Assembly: GCF_001421535.1 (NCBI RefSeq)
Contig: NZ_LMKN01000001.1
Location: forward strand, 806,001 to 870,000
Direction: 5' to 3'
DNA from: Sphingomonas sp. Leaf20
GTDB lineage: Bacteria; Pseudomonadota; Alphaproteobacteria; Sphingomonadales; Sphingomonadaceae
DNA length: 64,000 bases
The notes below the pieces were generated by a model that did not search any database, was not told the origin of the DNA, and was given only the letters and a program-made list of their open reading frames with translations. This document shows, in pieces, positions 1 through 9,395 of the stretch. Within the stretch, counting starts at the first letter, position 1; every line of letters begins with the position of its first letter. The translations under genes were made by a program, and so were the position numbers.

Positions 1-2089
1 GCGCGAGCGTCTTGGCATAGGTCGCGCGGAACTGCAGCCCGCCGCCGAGTTGCAGCCGCGCGCTGGCGTTGGGCAGCCAGTCGGCATCGGTCTTGCCGAC
101 CGTCGTCGTGACGGGCGCGCCGCTGACGACGCCCGTGCCCGTGATGTCGCGCTCGGTCCGCGAATAGCGCACCCCCAGCTTGCCATCGAGCTTCACGGGG
201 CCGCTGCCGAACGGGATCTCGTATCCGGCCTGCGCATAGCCCGCATAGCTTTTCTCGGCGACGTCGAAGCGCCGCGTCGGGTCGAACGCCGGCTGTCCCG
301 CGGGTGCGCCGAAGAAGCCCCGCAGCGCCTCCTGCCCCGCGTTCGACAGCAGATAGTCGCGCGACGGCAGCAGGTACGGCGCGCCATTGTTGATCTGCGG
401 GATGCCGGGGCCGCGCTCGAGCGGCAGGTTCGCCGCGGTGATCGGCGTTGCGAACGACCCGCCCGGCGGCGCGACGCCCAGCTGGACCTGCTCGAACAGC
501 GCGGTGCGGTCGGCATAGCGCCCGCCGAGCTCGATCGTCTTCAGGACCGTGTCGAAATCATAGCTGACATCGCCCTTGATCGCGAGCAGCCCACCGCTCG
601 AGCGGACATAGTCCTGGAACAGCGCGTTGATGTACGTGAACCCGGTCGCGTCGATCATCGGGTTGCCCGGCGCGGTCACGCTCGGCGTCTTGTTGTCGTC
701 GAGCCCGATCGTCACCGACGGGATGCGCTTGCCGATATCGACGATGAAATTCTCGTTGTTCGCGATCGAGCGTTCGTAGCTGACGTCGAGATTGGCCTTC
801 AGCTGGTCCCGGTCGAACTTCATCCCGGTCGCGGCCAGCCAGGTATCGGTGCGGTTGTTGTGCGCCTGCGTCGAGGTGAAGGCCTCGGGATTGTTGAACG
901 TCGCGCTGCTGAAATTGCACAATTGCTGTTGCGTCACGCTTGCCGGGTTGGTCGTCGCGTTGGGGTTGAACCCGTCGGGGCCGACATTCGCGGTGAAGCA
1001 GTCGTCGGTCGGCGTGACACCCGTCACGCTCGACGCGGTGCCAAGCCGGTATTCGTAGAAGCCGGTCGAATATTTGCTGCGATACGCCGAATAGAGCCCG
1101 TCGACATAGAGTTCGAGATTGGGCGTCGCCTGCCACTGCAGCGACCCGTTCGCCTGCGGCCGCTGGTACCGCCCGAACTCGTTGAGCCCGCCCGCGGAGA
1201 TCGGCAGCAACAGCCCGTTCGCGCCGGCCGGCCCCGCATTGCCCGAGCGGCGATCCGCGACGTAATTGGTCGGGCGGTTATAGGGGATGTCGTACCATGA
1301 CACGTTGATCAGCGCGCCAATCTCGCCGATGCCGGTGTCCCAGCGATCGGTCGCGAGGAAGCTCACCTGCGGCCCGACCTTTTCCGCGTTCGACGGATAG
1401 TTCAGCTTGCCGCTCAGCGCGATGGTCGGCTTGGTATAGTTGAACGCCTTGTTCAGCCGCAGGTCGATCGACCCGGCGACGCCGCCCTCGATCAGGTTCG
1501 CGGTGTTCGACTTGAACACGTCGACGCGCGCGATTGCCTCGGCGGGCAGGTCCTGAAACGCGAAGCCGCGGCCCTCTGCGGTGAAGATCTCGCGCCCGTC
1601 GAGCGTCGTCAGGATGTCCGACAGGCCGCGCACCAGCGGGCTCACGATCTCGTTGTTGCCGCCGACCGTCACCTGCACGCCGGGAACGCGCTGCAGCGCG
1701 GCGGCGGTCGTCGGATCGGGGAACTTGCCGATATCCTGCGCAATGATCGAATCGACGATCTGCGGCGCATTGCGCTTGATCTCGGCGGCCTTTGCCAGGC
1801 TCGCGCGGATGCCGGTCACTACGATCTCGGCACCCTCGCCGTCCGCACCTGGTGCTGCGGCCTGCGGCGCGGCAGCGGCGGTGTTGGGCAGCGGGCTCGT
1901 GTCGCTGCCCGCGGGCGCGGTGGCGTCGTTGGCCGGCGGTGCGGCCTGCCCGTTCGCCGCGGTCGTGCCGTCGGGCGCGGTCTGGGCTGGGGTCTGACCC
2001 GCGGTCTCAGCCTGTGTCTGGGCATGCGCCTGTGCCGCGACGACGAGCGCGACGACGGACACCGAAAGCGCGAAGGACCTGCGCATCAT
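1..2089 (-). CDS. TonB-dependent outer-membrane receptor, C-terminus cut by window edge
   Basis: About 696 N-terminal residues are visible and no stop occurs before base 1, so the end of the beta-barrel lies outside the window. The start is the first of two adjacent ATG codons, preceded by an AGGGAGAGG ribosome binding site. A Sec signal peptide ending AQAHAQ is followed by a low-complexity Pro/Ala/Thr linker, a TonB-box-like segment (EIVVTGIRASL) and a plug domain with the motif QIVDSIIAQDIGKFPDP, then barrel strands. This architecture is typical of sphingomonad and Xanthomonas receptors that bring oligosaccharides across the outer membrane. It is divergent from an aldose epimerase and a GH5-like gene, which supports a glycan substrate, but the ligand cannot be read from the sequence. 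Confidence 0.93.
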   Translation of the reverse strand, partial: MMRRSFALSVSVVALVVAAQAHAQTQAETAGQTPAQTAPDGTTAANGQAAPPANDATAPAGSDTSPLPNTAAAAPQAAAPGADGEGAEIVVTGIRASLAKAAEIKRNAPQIVDSIIAQDIGKFPDPTTAAALQRVPGVQVTVGGNNEIVSPLVRGLSDILTTLDGREIFTAEGRGFAFQDLPAEAIARVDVFKSNTANLIEGGVAGSIDLRLNKAFNYTKPTIALSGKLNYPSNAEKVGPQVSFLATDRWDTGIGEIGALINVSWYDIPYNRPTNYVADRRSGNAGPAGANGLLLPISAGGLNEFGRYQRPQANGSLQWQATPNLELYVDGLYSAYRSKYSTGFYEYRLGTASSVTGVTPTDDCFTANVGPDGFNPNATTNPASVTQQQLCNFSSATFNNPEAFTSTQAHNNRTDTWLAATGMKFDRDQLKANLDVSYERSIANNENFIVDIGKRIPSVTIGLDDNKTPSVTAPGNPMIDATGFTYINALFQDYVRSSGGLLAIKGDVSYDFDTVLKTIELGGRYADRTALFEQVQLGVAPPGGSFATPITAANLPLERGPGIPQINNGAPYLLPSRDYLLSNAGQEALRGFFGAPAGQPAFDPTRRFDVAEKSYAGYAQAGYEIPFGSGPVKLDGKLGVRYSRTERDITGTGVVSGAPVTTTVGKTDADWLPNASARLQLGGGLQFRATYAKTLA

Positions 2090-2152
2090 AACCTCTCCCT
2101 GATGTTCCGGCGCGCGATACGAAGCGTTCGGTGCCGGTTACGTGGCGGCGTG

Positions 2153-2176
2153 GTATCCGCTCGTATCCGGCGTATC
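2153..2176. repeat. Three GTATC(C) repeats at helical spacing
   Basis: GTATCC occurs at 2153 and 2163 and GTATC at 2172, so the copies are 9-10 bases apart, close to one DNA turn. They lie in the 234-base control region between the divergent TonB receptor and aldose epimerase genes. A short AT-rich stretch (2178-2200), which could hold a promoter, follows. A role as stacked regulator sites is inference. Confidence 0.35.
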
Positions 2177-2323
2177 AAGGGATTTATCTTATTAATCACT
2201 TGCCTGCGGAAATCCGATCTCCTACCCCGTTCCCGAGCAGCATGCGGGCGTCACAGGGCGCCGATGTGCTGCATAAAGACAGGCCTGCATGACGGGCCGG
2301 AAATCGATGGAGGGAGATACCCG

Positions 2324-3451
2324 ATGCGCCACGTCATCATCGCCACGCTGCTCGCGGCGACCTGTGCCACGCCTGTGGTCGCGGCGCGGACGACCCGCGC
2401 GACGTTCGGCACCCTGCCCGACGGGCGCGCGGTCGAGCGGGTGACGCTGACCAACGCGCACGGCGTCTCCGCCAGCGTGATCGCGCTCGGCGCCGCGCTG
2501 CAATCGGTGACGATGCCCGATCGCGCGGGCAAGGTCGCCGACGTGCAACTCGGCTACGACACGCTCGAGGGCTATGCGACCAAGCCCGAATTCTTCGGCG
2601 CCACCGTCGGTCGCGTCGCCAACCGCGTTGCCAGGGGTCGCTTCACGCTCGACGGCAAGGCCTATGCGACCCCGGTCAACAACGGCCCCAACTCGCTCCA
2701 CGGCGGCACCAAGGGGTTCGACAAGGTGCTGTGGCAGGTCGTCGCGGTAAAGGACGGTCCGACCGCCTCGGTGACGCTGCGCTATGTCAGCCCCGATGGC
2801 GACATGGGCTATCCGGGCACGGTGACGACGCTGGCGACCTATTCGCTCGACGAGCGCGGCGCGCTGACGATCGATTACCGCGCGACCACCGACCGGCCGA
2901 CCTATGTCAATCTGTCGAACCATGCCTATTGGAACCTCGCGGGGCCGGGCATGAGCGCGATGGGGCATGTCGTGACGATCCCCGCGGACCGCTACACGCC
3001 GACCGACGCCTCCTCGATCCCGCTCGGTCGCCATGCCGGCGTCGCGGGCACGGTCTTCGATTTCCGCAAGCCCACCGCGGTCGGCGACCGCGTCCGCGAT
3101 GCGCGCGACGAACAGATCGTCTTCGCGCGCGGCTATGACCACAACTGGGTCGTCGGCGACGCGGTGACGCCCGACCAGCACCGCATGGCGCGCGTCGTCG
3201 ACCCGGTCTCGGGGCGCGGGTTCGAACTCTGGTCGAACCAGCCGGGGCTGCAATTCTATTCGGGCAATTTCTTCGACGGCACGGTGAAGGGCAAGCGCGG
3301 GCAGGCCTATCGGATGGGCGACGCCATCGTCATGGAGCCGCAGGTCTTTCCCGACGCGATGAACCAGCCCGGTTTTCCCTCGATCCGGTTGAACCCCGGC
3401 CAGACCTATCGCAACGTCATGACGTACCGGCTCTTCACCGAGAAAAACTGA
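2324..3451 (+). CDS. galM: Exported aldose 1-epimerase (mutarotase)
   Basis: Encodes 375 residues of the galactose mutarotase family, which interconverts alpha and beta anomers of free sugars. The start at 2324 is chosen because GGAGGGAG lies just upstream and it opens directly into a signal peptide (MRHVIIATLLAATC to VVAA); an in-frame upstream extension to 2024 has neither. Family landmarks are TVGRVANR, NSLHGG, NHAYWNL with the catalytic acid His200, and the base Glu338 in MEPQVFPDA. Periplasmic mutarotases usually serve glycan-degradation loci. It is followed 14 bases later by a GH5-like gene on the same strand, probably co-transcribed. Confidence 0.93.
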   Translation: MRHVIIATLLAATCATPVVAARTTRATFGTLPDGRAVERVTLTNAHGVSASVIALGAALQSVTMPDRAGKVADVQLGYDTLEGYATKPEFFGATVGRVANRVARGRFTLDGKAYATPVNNGPNSLHGGTKGFDKVLWQVVAVKDGPTASVTLRYVSPDGDMGYPGTVTTLATYSLDERGALTIDYRATTDRPTYVNLSNHAYWNLAGPGMSAMGHVVTIPADRYTPTDASSIPLGRHAGVAGTVFDFRKPTAVGDRVRDARDEQIVFARGYDHNWVVGDAVTPDQHRMARVVDPVSGRGFELWSNQPGLQFYSGNFFDGTVKGKRGQAYRMGDAIVMEPQVFPDAMNQPGFPSIRLNPGQTYRNVMTYRLFTEKN

Positions 3452-3465
3452 CAGGGGAGGAAGAC

Positions 3466-4638
3466 ATGAACAAGTTACTGCTGGCCGCACTCGCGGCGAC
3501 GAGCGCGCTGACCGCGGGCACCGCCGACGCCCGCCCGCGCTGGACCGAGGCACAGGCCTCCGCCTGGTACGCCAAGCAACCCTGGCTGGTGGGCGCGAAC
3601 TACACCCCCGCCTCCGCGATCAACCAGCTCGAGATGTGGCAGGCGACGACGTGGGATCCCAAGCGGATCGATTACGAGCTCGGGCTCGCGCAGGGCATCG
3701 GGATGAACACGATGCGCGTGTTCCTCCACGACCAGCTCTGGGTTCAGGACCCCGAAGGCTTCAAGCGCCGCGTCGACGAATTCCTGACGATCGCGCGCGC
3801 GCACGGCATCCGCCCGCTGTTCGTGCTGTTCGACAGCTGCTGGGATCCCGATCCGAAGCTCGGGCCACAGCATCCGCCGATCCCCGGCGTGCATAATTCG
3901 GGCTGGGTGCAGGGTCCGGGCCTGCCGGGGCTCCGCGACCGCAGCCGCTATCCCGCGTACAAGGCCTATGTGCAGGGGATCGTCGGCGCGTTCGCCAAGG
4001 ACGACCGGATCCTCGGCTGGGACGTCTGGAACGAACCCGACAACGGCGCGGACCAGTATAAGGGCCAGGAGGGCAAGGAACCGCTCGTCCGCGCGCTTCT
4101 GGCGCAGGCGTTCGACTGGGCACGCGATGCCGACCCGTCGCAGCCGCTGACGTCGGGCGTGTGGCAGCATGACGACTGGACCCCGACCGGTGGCAAGCTG
4201 ACGCCGATGGAAAAGCTCCAGCTGGGCCAGTCCGACGTCATCAGCTTCCACGATTACAGCTGGCCAGAGACGTTCGAGGCGCGCGTGCGCCAGCTGCTGC
4301 CGTACAACCGGCCGATCCTGTGCACCGAATATATGGCGCGCGGGAACGGCTCGACGTTCGACGGCTCGCTGCCGATCGCCAAACGCTACAATGTCGCGAT
4401 GATGAACTGGGGGTTCGTCGACGGAAAGACGCAGACGCGGCTGCCCTGGGACAGCTGGAAAAAGCCCTATGTGATGGAGGAGCCGACGATCTGGTTCCAT
4501 GAGGTCTTCCGCACCGACGGCACGCCGTATCGCAAGGCCGAGACCGACCTGATCCGCCGGCTGAGCGCTGCCCCCAAGACCGTCGTTCCCGGCGAACCGG
4601 CTGCCGCACCGCAGCCCGGCACACGTCGCCGCCGCTGA
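3466..4638 (+). CDS. Exported GH5-like (cellulase/mannanase fold) glycoside hydrolase
   Basis: Encodes 390 residues with a signal peptide (MNKLLLAALAATSA to ADA) and an AGGGGAGG site before the ATG. The (beta/alpha)8 glycosidase pattern is clear: GANYTPASAINQ near the N-terminus, TMRVFLHD, WDVWNEPDNG with Glu190 as the expected acid/base, and CTEYMARGNGS with Glu288 as the expected nucleophile. Relatives are often labelled 1,4-beta-xylanase or cellulase-family hydrolases, but the real substrate of this subgroup is uncertain. The C-terminus is Pro/Arg-rich and likely disordered. It shares a transcript with the preceding mutarotase gene and ends at a strong hairpin. Confidence 0.88.
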   Translation: MNKLLLAALAATSALTAGTADARPRWTEAQASAWYAKQPWLVGANYTPASAINQLEMWQATTWDPKRIDYELGLAQGIGMNTMRVFLHDQLWVQDPEGFKRRVDEFLTIARAHGIRPLFVLFDSCWDPDPKLGPQHPPIPGVHNSGWVQGPGLPGLRDRSRYPAYKAYVQGIVGAFAKDDRILGWDVWNEPDNGADQYKGQEGKEPLVRALLAQAFDWARDADPSQPLTSGVWQHDDWTPTGGKLTPMEKLQLGQSDVISFHDYSWPETFEARVRQLLPYNRPILCTEYMARGNGSTFDGSLPIAKRYNVAMMNWGFVDGKTQTRLPWDSWKKPYVMEEPTIWFHEVFRTDGTPYRKAETDLIRRLSAAPKTVVPGEPAAAPQPGTRRRR

Positions 4639-4646
4639 CGAGGGAA

Positions 4647-4672
4647 GAGGCCGGGAGCCTGATCCCGGCCTC
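4647..4672. terminator. Hairpin between convergent glycosidase genes
   Basis: A perfect 10-bp stem (GAGGCCGGGA / TCCCGGCCTC) with a 6-base loop sits between the stop codons of the plus-strand GH5-like gene and the minus-strand GH92 gene. There is no U-tract on either side, so it is a likely but atypical bidirectional terminator or mRNA-end stabiliser. Confidence 0.6.
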
Positions 4673-4684
4673 CACCGCTGCGTC

Positions 4685-6955
4685 TCACGGCAGGACCGAA
4701 GCCGCGCGCCCCCAGCCGTTCGGCGTGCGACCCAGATCGAGCTCGAGCGTCCCGCCCTGCAGGATCGCGGCCTGCGACACGAACGGCGTGTCGAGCGGTC
4801 GCCCGTTGAGCCGCGCCGCGCGGATATAGCGCGTCCCCGCCCCCTGTCCGCGAGCGACTATGGTGAACGTCCGCCCGGACTCGAGCGTGATCCGGCTCCG
4901 CGGCTGGTGCGGCGCGTGCAGATAATAGAGGTCGCTGCCGAGCTTGGGGAACAGACCGAGGCGGTTGAACACATAATGCGAGCTCATCGCGCCATTGTCC
5001 TCGTCGCCGGGATAGGCGTCCGCGGTAAACCGCCTGAAGACGATATCGGCATATTTGCTCGCCAGATCGGGGCGCCCGACCTCGCTGAACAGCCAGGGCG
5101 TCGAGAAGGACGGCTCGTTGGTGAAGTCGATCAGCCCCGCATCGAACGCATGCTGCAACCGCCGCGTGAACGCTGCGCGCCCGCCCATGATCGCGACCAT
5201 GCCCGGAACGTCGTGGACCGCGCCGTAGGAGTAGATCCAGCCCGTCCCCTCGTAGAAGCCGAAATTGTCGTGAACCTTGCCGTCCCAGCCGCGCTTGGGG
5301 TCGTTCGGCTGGAACCGCCCGTCGGCAAAGCGCGGCCCCACGAACCCGGTATAGCCGTCGCTTGTCGCGCGCGGATCCCAGACGTTGCGCCAGTTCCCCG
5401 CGCGCGTCTCGAGCAGCGCTGCTTCGGCTACATGCCCCGTGCCTGCCGCGACCTTCGCCGCGTAATAATCGTTCAGCGCCATGCCCATCGTCGCCGACCC
5501 CGAGCGTGACCGCTGCGGCGTCCCCTCGGGGCTGCGATCGTCGACCGCGAAATAGCCGTCGACCAGATAGCGCGGCCGGCGCCGCTCGAACGCGTTGAAC
5601 AGGACGACGTTCGCCGCCTTCTGCCAGTCGACGCCGGGAACGCCGCGCAGGAACCCCTCGCCGATCACGTTGTCGACCTCGTCGCCCGCCTGGCCGACAT
5701 GGAAATTCCGCCCGGCGATGAACGCGGTATCCGCCGCGCCATAGCGTTCCCACGTCCGCACGAACGATCCGATCACGCCCGCATAGGCGCTGGGCCGGAT
5801 CAGCGACATCAACGGATAGACCGTGTGGTACGTGTCCCACAGCGTATAGTGATCGTCGTACAGCGGCGACGCGCGCTCGGTGTCCGCCTGGTCCTGCGTG
5901 CGGTCGCGCGGCTGGACGATGCCATGGTAGAGCGCGGTATAGAAGCGCCGCCGGTCCGCCGCGCCGACCCCGTCGATCGTGATCCGCCCGAGCGCGTCGT
6001 TCCACGCCTTGCCCGCCGCGCTGCGGACCGCGGCCATGTCCCAGCCGGGCAGGTCCTGTGCGAGCAGCTCTTCGGCGCGTGCCGCACTGGCGAAGGAGGC
6101 CGCGATCTTCATCGTGACAGGCCTGCGACCCGCGCTGCCGAACGTCCACCACGCGCGCAGCGGCTGGTCCGCGGGCGCGGTTGCCCGTGTCGCGCCGGGG
6201 GTGCGGACATTGGCGCGTTCGATTCCCCAGGCGGTCGGCTTCGCGTCGACCCTGGCGACGAACCAGATATCGACCTCCGCGGGCGACCAGTAATGCCGCG
6301 TGCGGACGCGGCCGACGATCTTGCCCTGCTCGGGAAACAGCGTGACCTCGGATCCCGCAGTACCGAGCTCGCCCATGATCTTGCGCGTCACGTCGAACAG
6401 CAGATGCGCGTCGCCGCTGCTGGGAAAGGTGAAGCGGTACAGCGCGGCGTGATGCGCGGGCGCGATCTCGACGTCGGTGCCATAGCGCGCGAGCGTCACG
6501 CGGTAGCCGTCCGCCCGTGCGTGCTCGTCGCGCTTGGGCGAGAGATGCTCCGCCTCGGTCGTCGCGAGCGGCCCCGTCTGCGGTGAGACGAGGAACGTGC
6601 CATAGCTCGGCACCCCACCCGAGCCCTGCGTATGCAGCTGCGCGAACCCGCTCAGCGGCGCAGCGCGGTCATAGCCCGCATTGCTGGTCGCCGGAGTGAT
6701 CGTGTTCGGGCTCGGATGGATCGATCCCGCGGGCAGCGTCGGCCCCGGGATCGTGTCGCCCTCGTCGTCGTCCCCCGTACCGATCAGCGGATCGACATAC
6801 TGGCTGAGCGGCAGCGGATCGCGCCCCGCCCCCGCCCGCTTTTCGGCCGGTGCGGCCGGTGCGGCCGGTGCGGCCGGTGCAGCCGCGGCCAGCGCCACGC
6901 CGACCCCGATGACGCGCAGCATCGTGCACGCCGCCACGCCGCGGCGCGCGGTCAT
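4685..6955 (-). CDS. GH92 family glycosidase (alpha-mannosidase type), exported
   Basis: Encodes 756 residues. The start is the ATG that overlaps the stop of the upstream oxidoreductase gene (ATGA, 6955-6952). The signal peptide is followed by an Ala/Pro repeat. GH92 hallmarks in order are YVDPLIGTG, FAQLHTQGSGG, LWDTYHTVYPL, YEGTGWIYSYG and the catalytic-region motif YPGDEDNGAMSS. GH92 enzymes are calcium-dependent exo-alpha-mannosidases, though some act on other linkages. It is the last gene of a six-gene operon with three Gfo/Idh/MocA oxidoreductases, ApbE and a DUF1080 protein, so it may process the same glycan. A second, divergent GH92 gene is at 58689-61088. Confidence 0.92.
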   Translation of the reverse strand: MTARRGVAACTMLRVIGVGVALAAAAPAAPAAPAAPAEKRAGAGRDPLPLSQYVDPLIGTGDDDEGDTIPGPTLPAGSIHPSPNTITPATSNAGYDRAAPLSGFAQLHTQGSGGVPSYGTFLVSPQTGPLATTEAEHLSPKRDEHARADGYRVTLARYGTDVEIAPAHHAALYRFTFPSSGDAHLLFDVTRKIMGELGTAGSEVTLFPEQGKIVGRVRTRHYWSPAEVDIWFVARVDAKPTAWGIERANVRTPGATRATAPADQPLRAWWTFGSAGRRPVTMKIAASFASAARAEELLAQDLPGWDMAAVRSAAGKAWNDALGRITIDGVGAADRRRFYTALYHGIVQPRDRTQDQADTERASPLYDDHYTLWDTYHTVYPLMSLIRPSAYAGVIGSFVRTWERYGAADTAFIAGRNFHVGQAGDEVDNVIGEGFLRGVPGVDWQKAANVVLFNAFERRRPRYLVDGYFAVDDRSPEGTPQRSRSGSATMGMALNDYYAAKVAAGTGHVAEAALLETRAGNWRNVWDPRATSDGYTGFVGPRFADGRFQPNDPKRGWDGKVHDNFGFYEGTGWIYSYGAVHDVPGMVAIMGGRAAFTRRLQHAFDAGLIDFTNEPSFSTPWLFSEVGRPDLASKYADIVFRRFTADAYPGDEDNGAMSSHYVFNRLGLFPKLGSDLYYLHAPHQPRSRITLESGRTFTIVARGQGAGTRYIRAARLNGRPLDTPFVSQAAILQGGTLELDLGRTPNGWGRAASVLP
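6844..6879. repeat. Four perfect 9-bp tandem repeats inside the GH92 signal region
   Basis: The unit CGGCCGGTG is repeated four times without change. On the coding strand it gives Ala-Pro-Ala tripeptides right after the hydrophobic core of the signal peptide. The copy number is divisible by three bases, so expansion or loss would stay in frame and only change the length of the mature N-terminal linker. Confidence 0.85.
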
Positions 6956-8109
6956 CGCTTCGCCGGAGTGGCGCGCGCTTCCGCGGTCAGCACCAGTTCG
7001 GCCGCGAGCAGCGCGCCCTCCTGATCCTGCGCGACCGACGTGCGTTCGACCAGGTCGGTCACGAACTGCGGTCCGAACGGCAGCGGCACCTTCGAGCAAT
7101 CGAGATAGCGCGTCCCCTTCTTGTCCGCGATCAGCAGGTGGTTGCCGCCCGGGCGCCCCGTGATATCCACATATTTGCGCAGCTCGATATAGCCCTCGGT
7201 GCCGAGGATGAAGAGGCGGCCGTCGCCCCAGGTCGACAGGCCGTCGGGCGTGAACCAGTCGACGCGGACATAGCCCGCGCCGCCATCACCGCTCAGCATC
7301 ATGTCGCCGAAATCCTCGAACTTGGGATGCGCGGGATTGCCGAAATTGCCCGTCTGCGACGCGAGCACCTGCGCGCGCTTGCTGCCCGTCAGATAGACGA
7401 ACTGGTCCGCCTGGTGGCTGCCGACATCGGTCAGGATGCCGCCGTTGCGCGCCGGATCCCAGAACCAGTCGGGGCGGCTCGGCGCGGACAGCCGGTGCGG
7501 CGCGAGGTTGATCGTCTGGATCACGCGCCCGATCGCGCCGTCATGGACGAGCTGCCCCGCCATCACCGCGGCGGGCACCTCGAGCCGTTCGGAATACATG
7601 ATCGCGAACTTGCGCCCCGTCTCGCGGATCGCGCGGCGGACATCGGCGAGCTGCTTCAGCGTCACGACCGCGGCCTTGTCGCTCAGATAGTCCTTGCCCG
7701 CGCGCATCACGCGGATGCCCAGCGGCGCGCGCAGCACGGGGATCGCCGCGCTGCACACCAGCTTGATCGCGCGGTCGTCGAGGATCTCCTGCTCGGACCG
7801 CGCCAGCTTGATGTCGCCATAGCGCTTGCGGAAACTCGCGATCTGCTTGGGATCGGTCGCATAGAAGGCGGTCAGCACGCCGCCGCCGCGGATCACCGCG
7901 TCGGTGATGCCATAGATATGGTTATGGTCCATCCCGATCACCGCGAACGGCACGCGGTATTTGGCCTCGGGCGCGGGCTTGGCGACCGCCCCCTCGGTCG
8001 GCGCATCGCCGCGCGTGACGGATTGCGCGAACGCGTCGGCGGCGAACCCGGCCGCCAGTCCGGCGGTCAGTCCGAGCCCGAGAAGTCCCCGGCGGTTGGT
8101 GTCGGTCAC
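6952..8109 (-). CDS. Tat-exported Gfo/Idh/MocA family oxidoreductase (first of three)
   Basis: Encodes 385 residues starting at GTG, with AAAGGGG upstream. The N-terminus has a twin-arginine signal (NRRGLLGLG, then a hydrophobic run ending ADAFA), so the enzyme should be exported folded with its NAD(P). A Rossmann-like segment (RVPFAVIGMDHNHIYG) departs from the usual GxGxxG. The family EKP-type lysine region reads SDKAAVV, and ILTDVGSHQADQFVYLTG is the usual substrate-pocket stretch. Family members oxidise sugar hydroxyls. The gene is separated by 14 bases from its upstream neighbour and overlaps the GH92 start. Confidence 0.88.
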   Translation of the reverse strand: MTDTNRRGLLGLGLTAGLAAGFAADAFAQSVTRGDAPTEGAVAKPAPEAKYRVPFAVIGMDHNHIYGITDAVIRGGGVLTAFYATDPKQIASFRKRYGDIKLARSEQEILDDRAIKLVCSAAIPVLRAPLGIRVMRAGKDYLSDKAAVVTLKQLADVRRAIRETGRKFAIMYSERLEVPAAVMAGQLVHDGAIGRVIQTINLAPHRLSAPSRPDWFWDPARNGGILTDVGSHQADQFVYLTGSKRAQVLASQTGNFGNPAHPKFEDFGDMMLSGDGGAGYVRVDWFTPDGLSTWGDGRLFILGTEGYIELRKYVDITGRPGGNHLLIADKKGTRYLDCSKVPLPFGPQFVTDLVERTSVAQDQEGALLAAELVLTAEARATPAKR

Positions 8110-8123
8110 AGCTCTATCCCCTT

Positions 8124-9395
8124 TCAGATCGCGACCAGGTTCGTCGGCCAGGTCATTGCTTGGTTGCGGTCCATCGCCTGCTCGCCGAGCAGCGACGCGA
8201 CGCTCGCCTGATAGGCCTGGCGCAACAGCCCGGGCAGCGGCTTGCCCGCGCGTACCGCCTCGCCAAAGCCCTCGAACTGGAGCATCGTCTCGTCATATTC
8301 GCCCCAGCCGAGCGACTCGCCGGGCGTCGTCACGGGCAGCTCGGGGAACCAGGTCGCGCCGCCGATCGGCACGGTGCGCTTGTGTCCGCGCGCGACGTCC
8401 TTGTGCATCCGCTGCAACGCCAGCACCTTGGCGGGCACCTCCTGATAGATCCGCCCCAGCTCGGGCTCGATCGTCCCCTTGCTGCCCTGGATCTGCTCCT
8501 CGCAGCCATAGCGCGCATTGTTGAGCAGCGAGGTGTAGATCAGTTTCCGCCCGCCGCTATATTCGTAGATCAGCGCGACATGGTCATAGACCTCGCGGCC
8601 ATCCTTCCAGAAACAGATGCTGCCCGACCCGATCACCCGCGTCGGCACCGCGTCGAGGAACCAGTTGCCGACCTGAAGCTGGTGCGTCGCCAGCTCGGTC
8701 ATCAGCCCTGCCGACCGGTCGCGGTACAGTCGCCAGTTGATCTGCCGGTCGTTCGCATCGGCGGGCACCACGCGGCGCCAGGCATTGTTGCGGTGCCAGC
8801 TCGCGCGGATCTGCGTCAGCGTGCCGATCTCGCCCGCGCGCGCGCGCTTCAGTGCGTTGAGATAGGTCGGGTGGAACATCCGCTGATGCCCGATCTGCAG
8901 TACCTTGCCCGCCGCCTTGGCACGCGTGATCATCGCGCCGCAATCCGCGATCGTCCGCGCCATCGCCTTTTCGCACCACACGTGCAGCCCGGCGTCGAAC
9001 GCGTCGAAACAGAGCTTCGCATGCGTGTCGAGCGGCGTCGCGATCACCACCGCGTCGATCCCGCGCGCATCGAGCATCGCGCGGTGATCGGCAAAGCGCC
9101 GCGCGGTCGGTGCCCATTGCTGCGCCTTGACGAGGTTCGGTGCATAGCTGTCGCAGATCGCGACGACCGTGCAGTTGCGCGACTTGGCGATGTTCTGGAT
9201 CAGCGCACGACCGCGGTCGCCCGTGCCGATCACGCCCAGCCGCACCGGGTTCGACTTGACCGGCTCGGCGCCCGCGGCGGCGGAGGCTGCGGATACCGCC
9301 CAGGGTGCGGCGGCCGCCATCCCCGCGCCCGCCGTCGCCGTCAGCACGCGATCGATGAACGATCGTCGTGAGAGGTCGAAATCCTTGTCGGTCAT
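8124..9395 (-). CDS. Tat-exported Gfo/Idh/MocA family oxidoreductase (second of three)
   Basis: Encodes 423 residues. The ATG at 9395 overlaps the stop of the upstream apbE gene (ATGA) and has AAGGA upstream; the reading frame continues further upstream but without a better start. The signal has the twin-arginine motif SRRSFIDRV and ends near ASAAAGA. The classical dinucleotide motif RLGVIGTGDRGR and the family motif WCEKAMA (EKP-like lysine) are intact, as is LMTELATHQLQVGNWFLDA. The predicted activity is NAD(P)-dependent oxidation or reduction of a sugar in the periplasm. Its position between ApbE and another family member suggests the three act on one pathway. Confidence 0.9.
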   Translation of the reverse strand: MTDKDFDLSRRSFIDRVLTATAGAGMAAAAPWAVSAASAAAGAEPVKSNPVRLGVIGTGDRGRALIQNIAKSRNCTVVAICDSYAPNLVKAQQWAPTARRFADHRAMLDARGIDAVVIATPLDTHAKLCFDAFDAGLHVWCEKAMARTIADCGAMITRAKAAGKVLQIGHQRMFHPTYLNALKRARAGEIGTLTQIRASWHRNNAWRRVVPADANDRQINWRLYRDRSAGLMTELATHQLQVGNWFLDAVPTRVIGSGSICFWKDGREVYDHVALIYEYSGGRKLIYTSLLNNARYGCEEQIQGSKGTIEPELGRIYQEVPAKVLALQRMHKDVARGHKRTVPIGGATWFPELPVTTPGESLGWGEYDETMLQFEGFGEAVRAGKPLPGLLRQAYQASVASLLGEQAMDRNQAMTWPTNLVAI

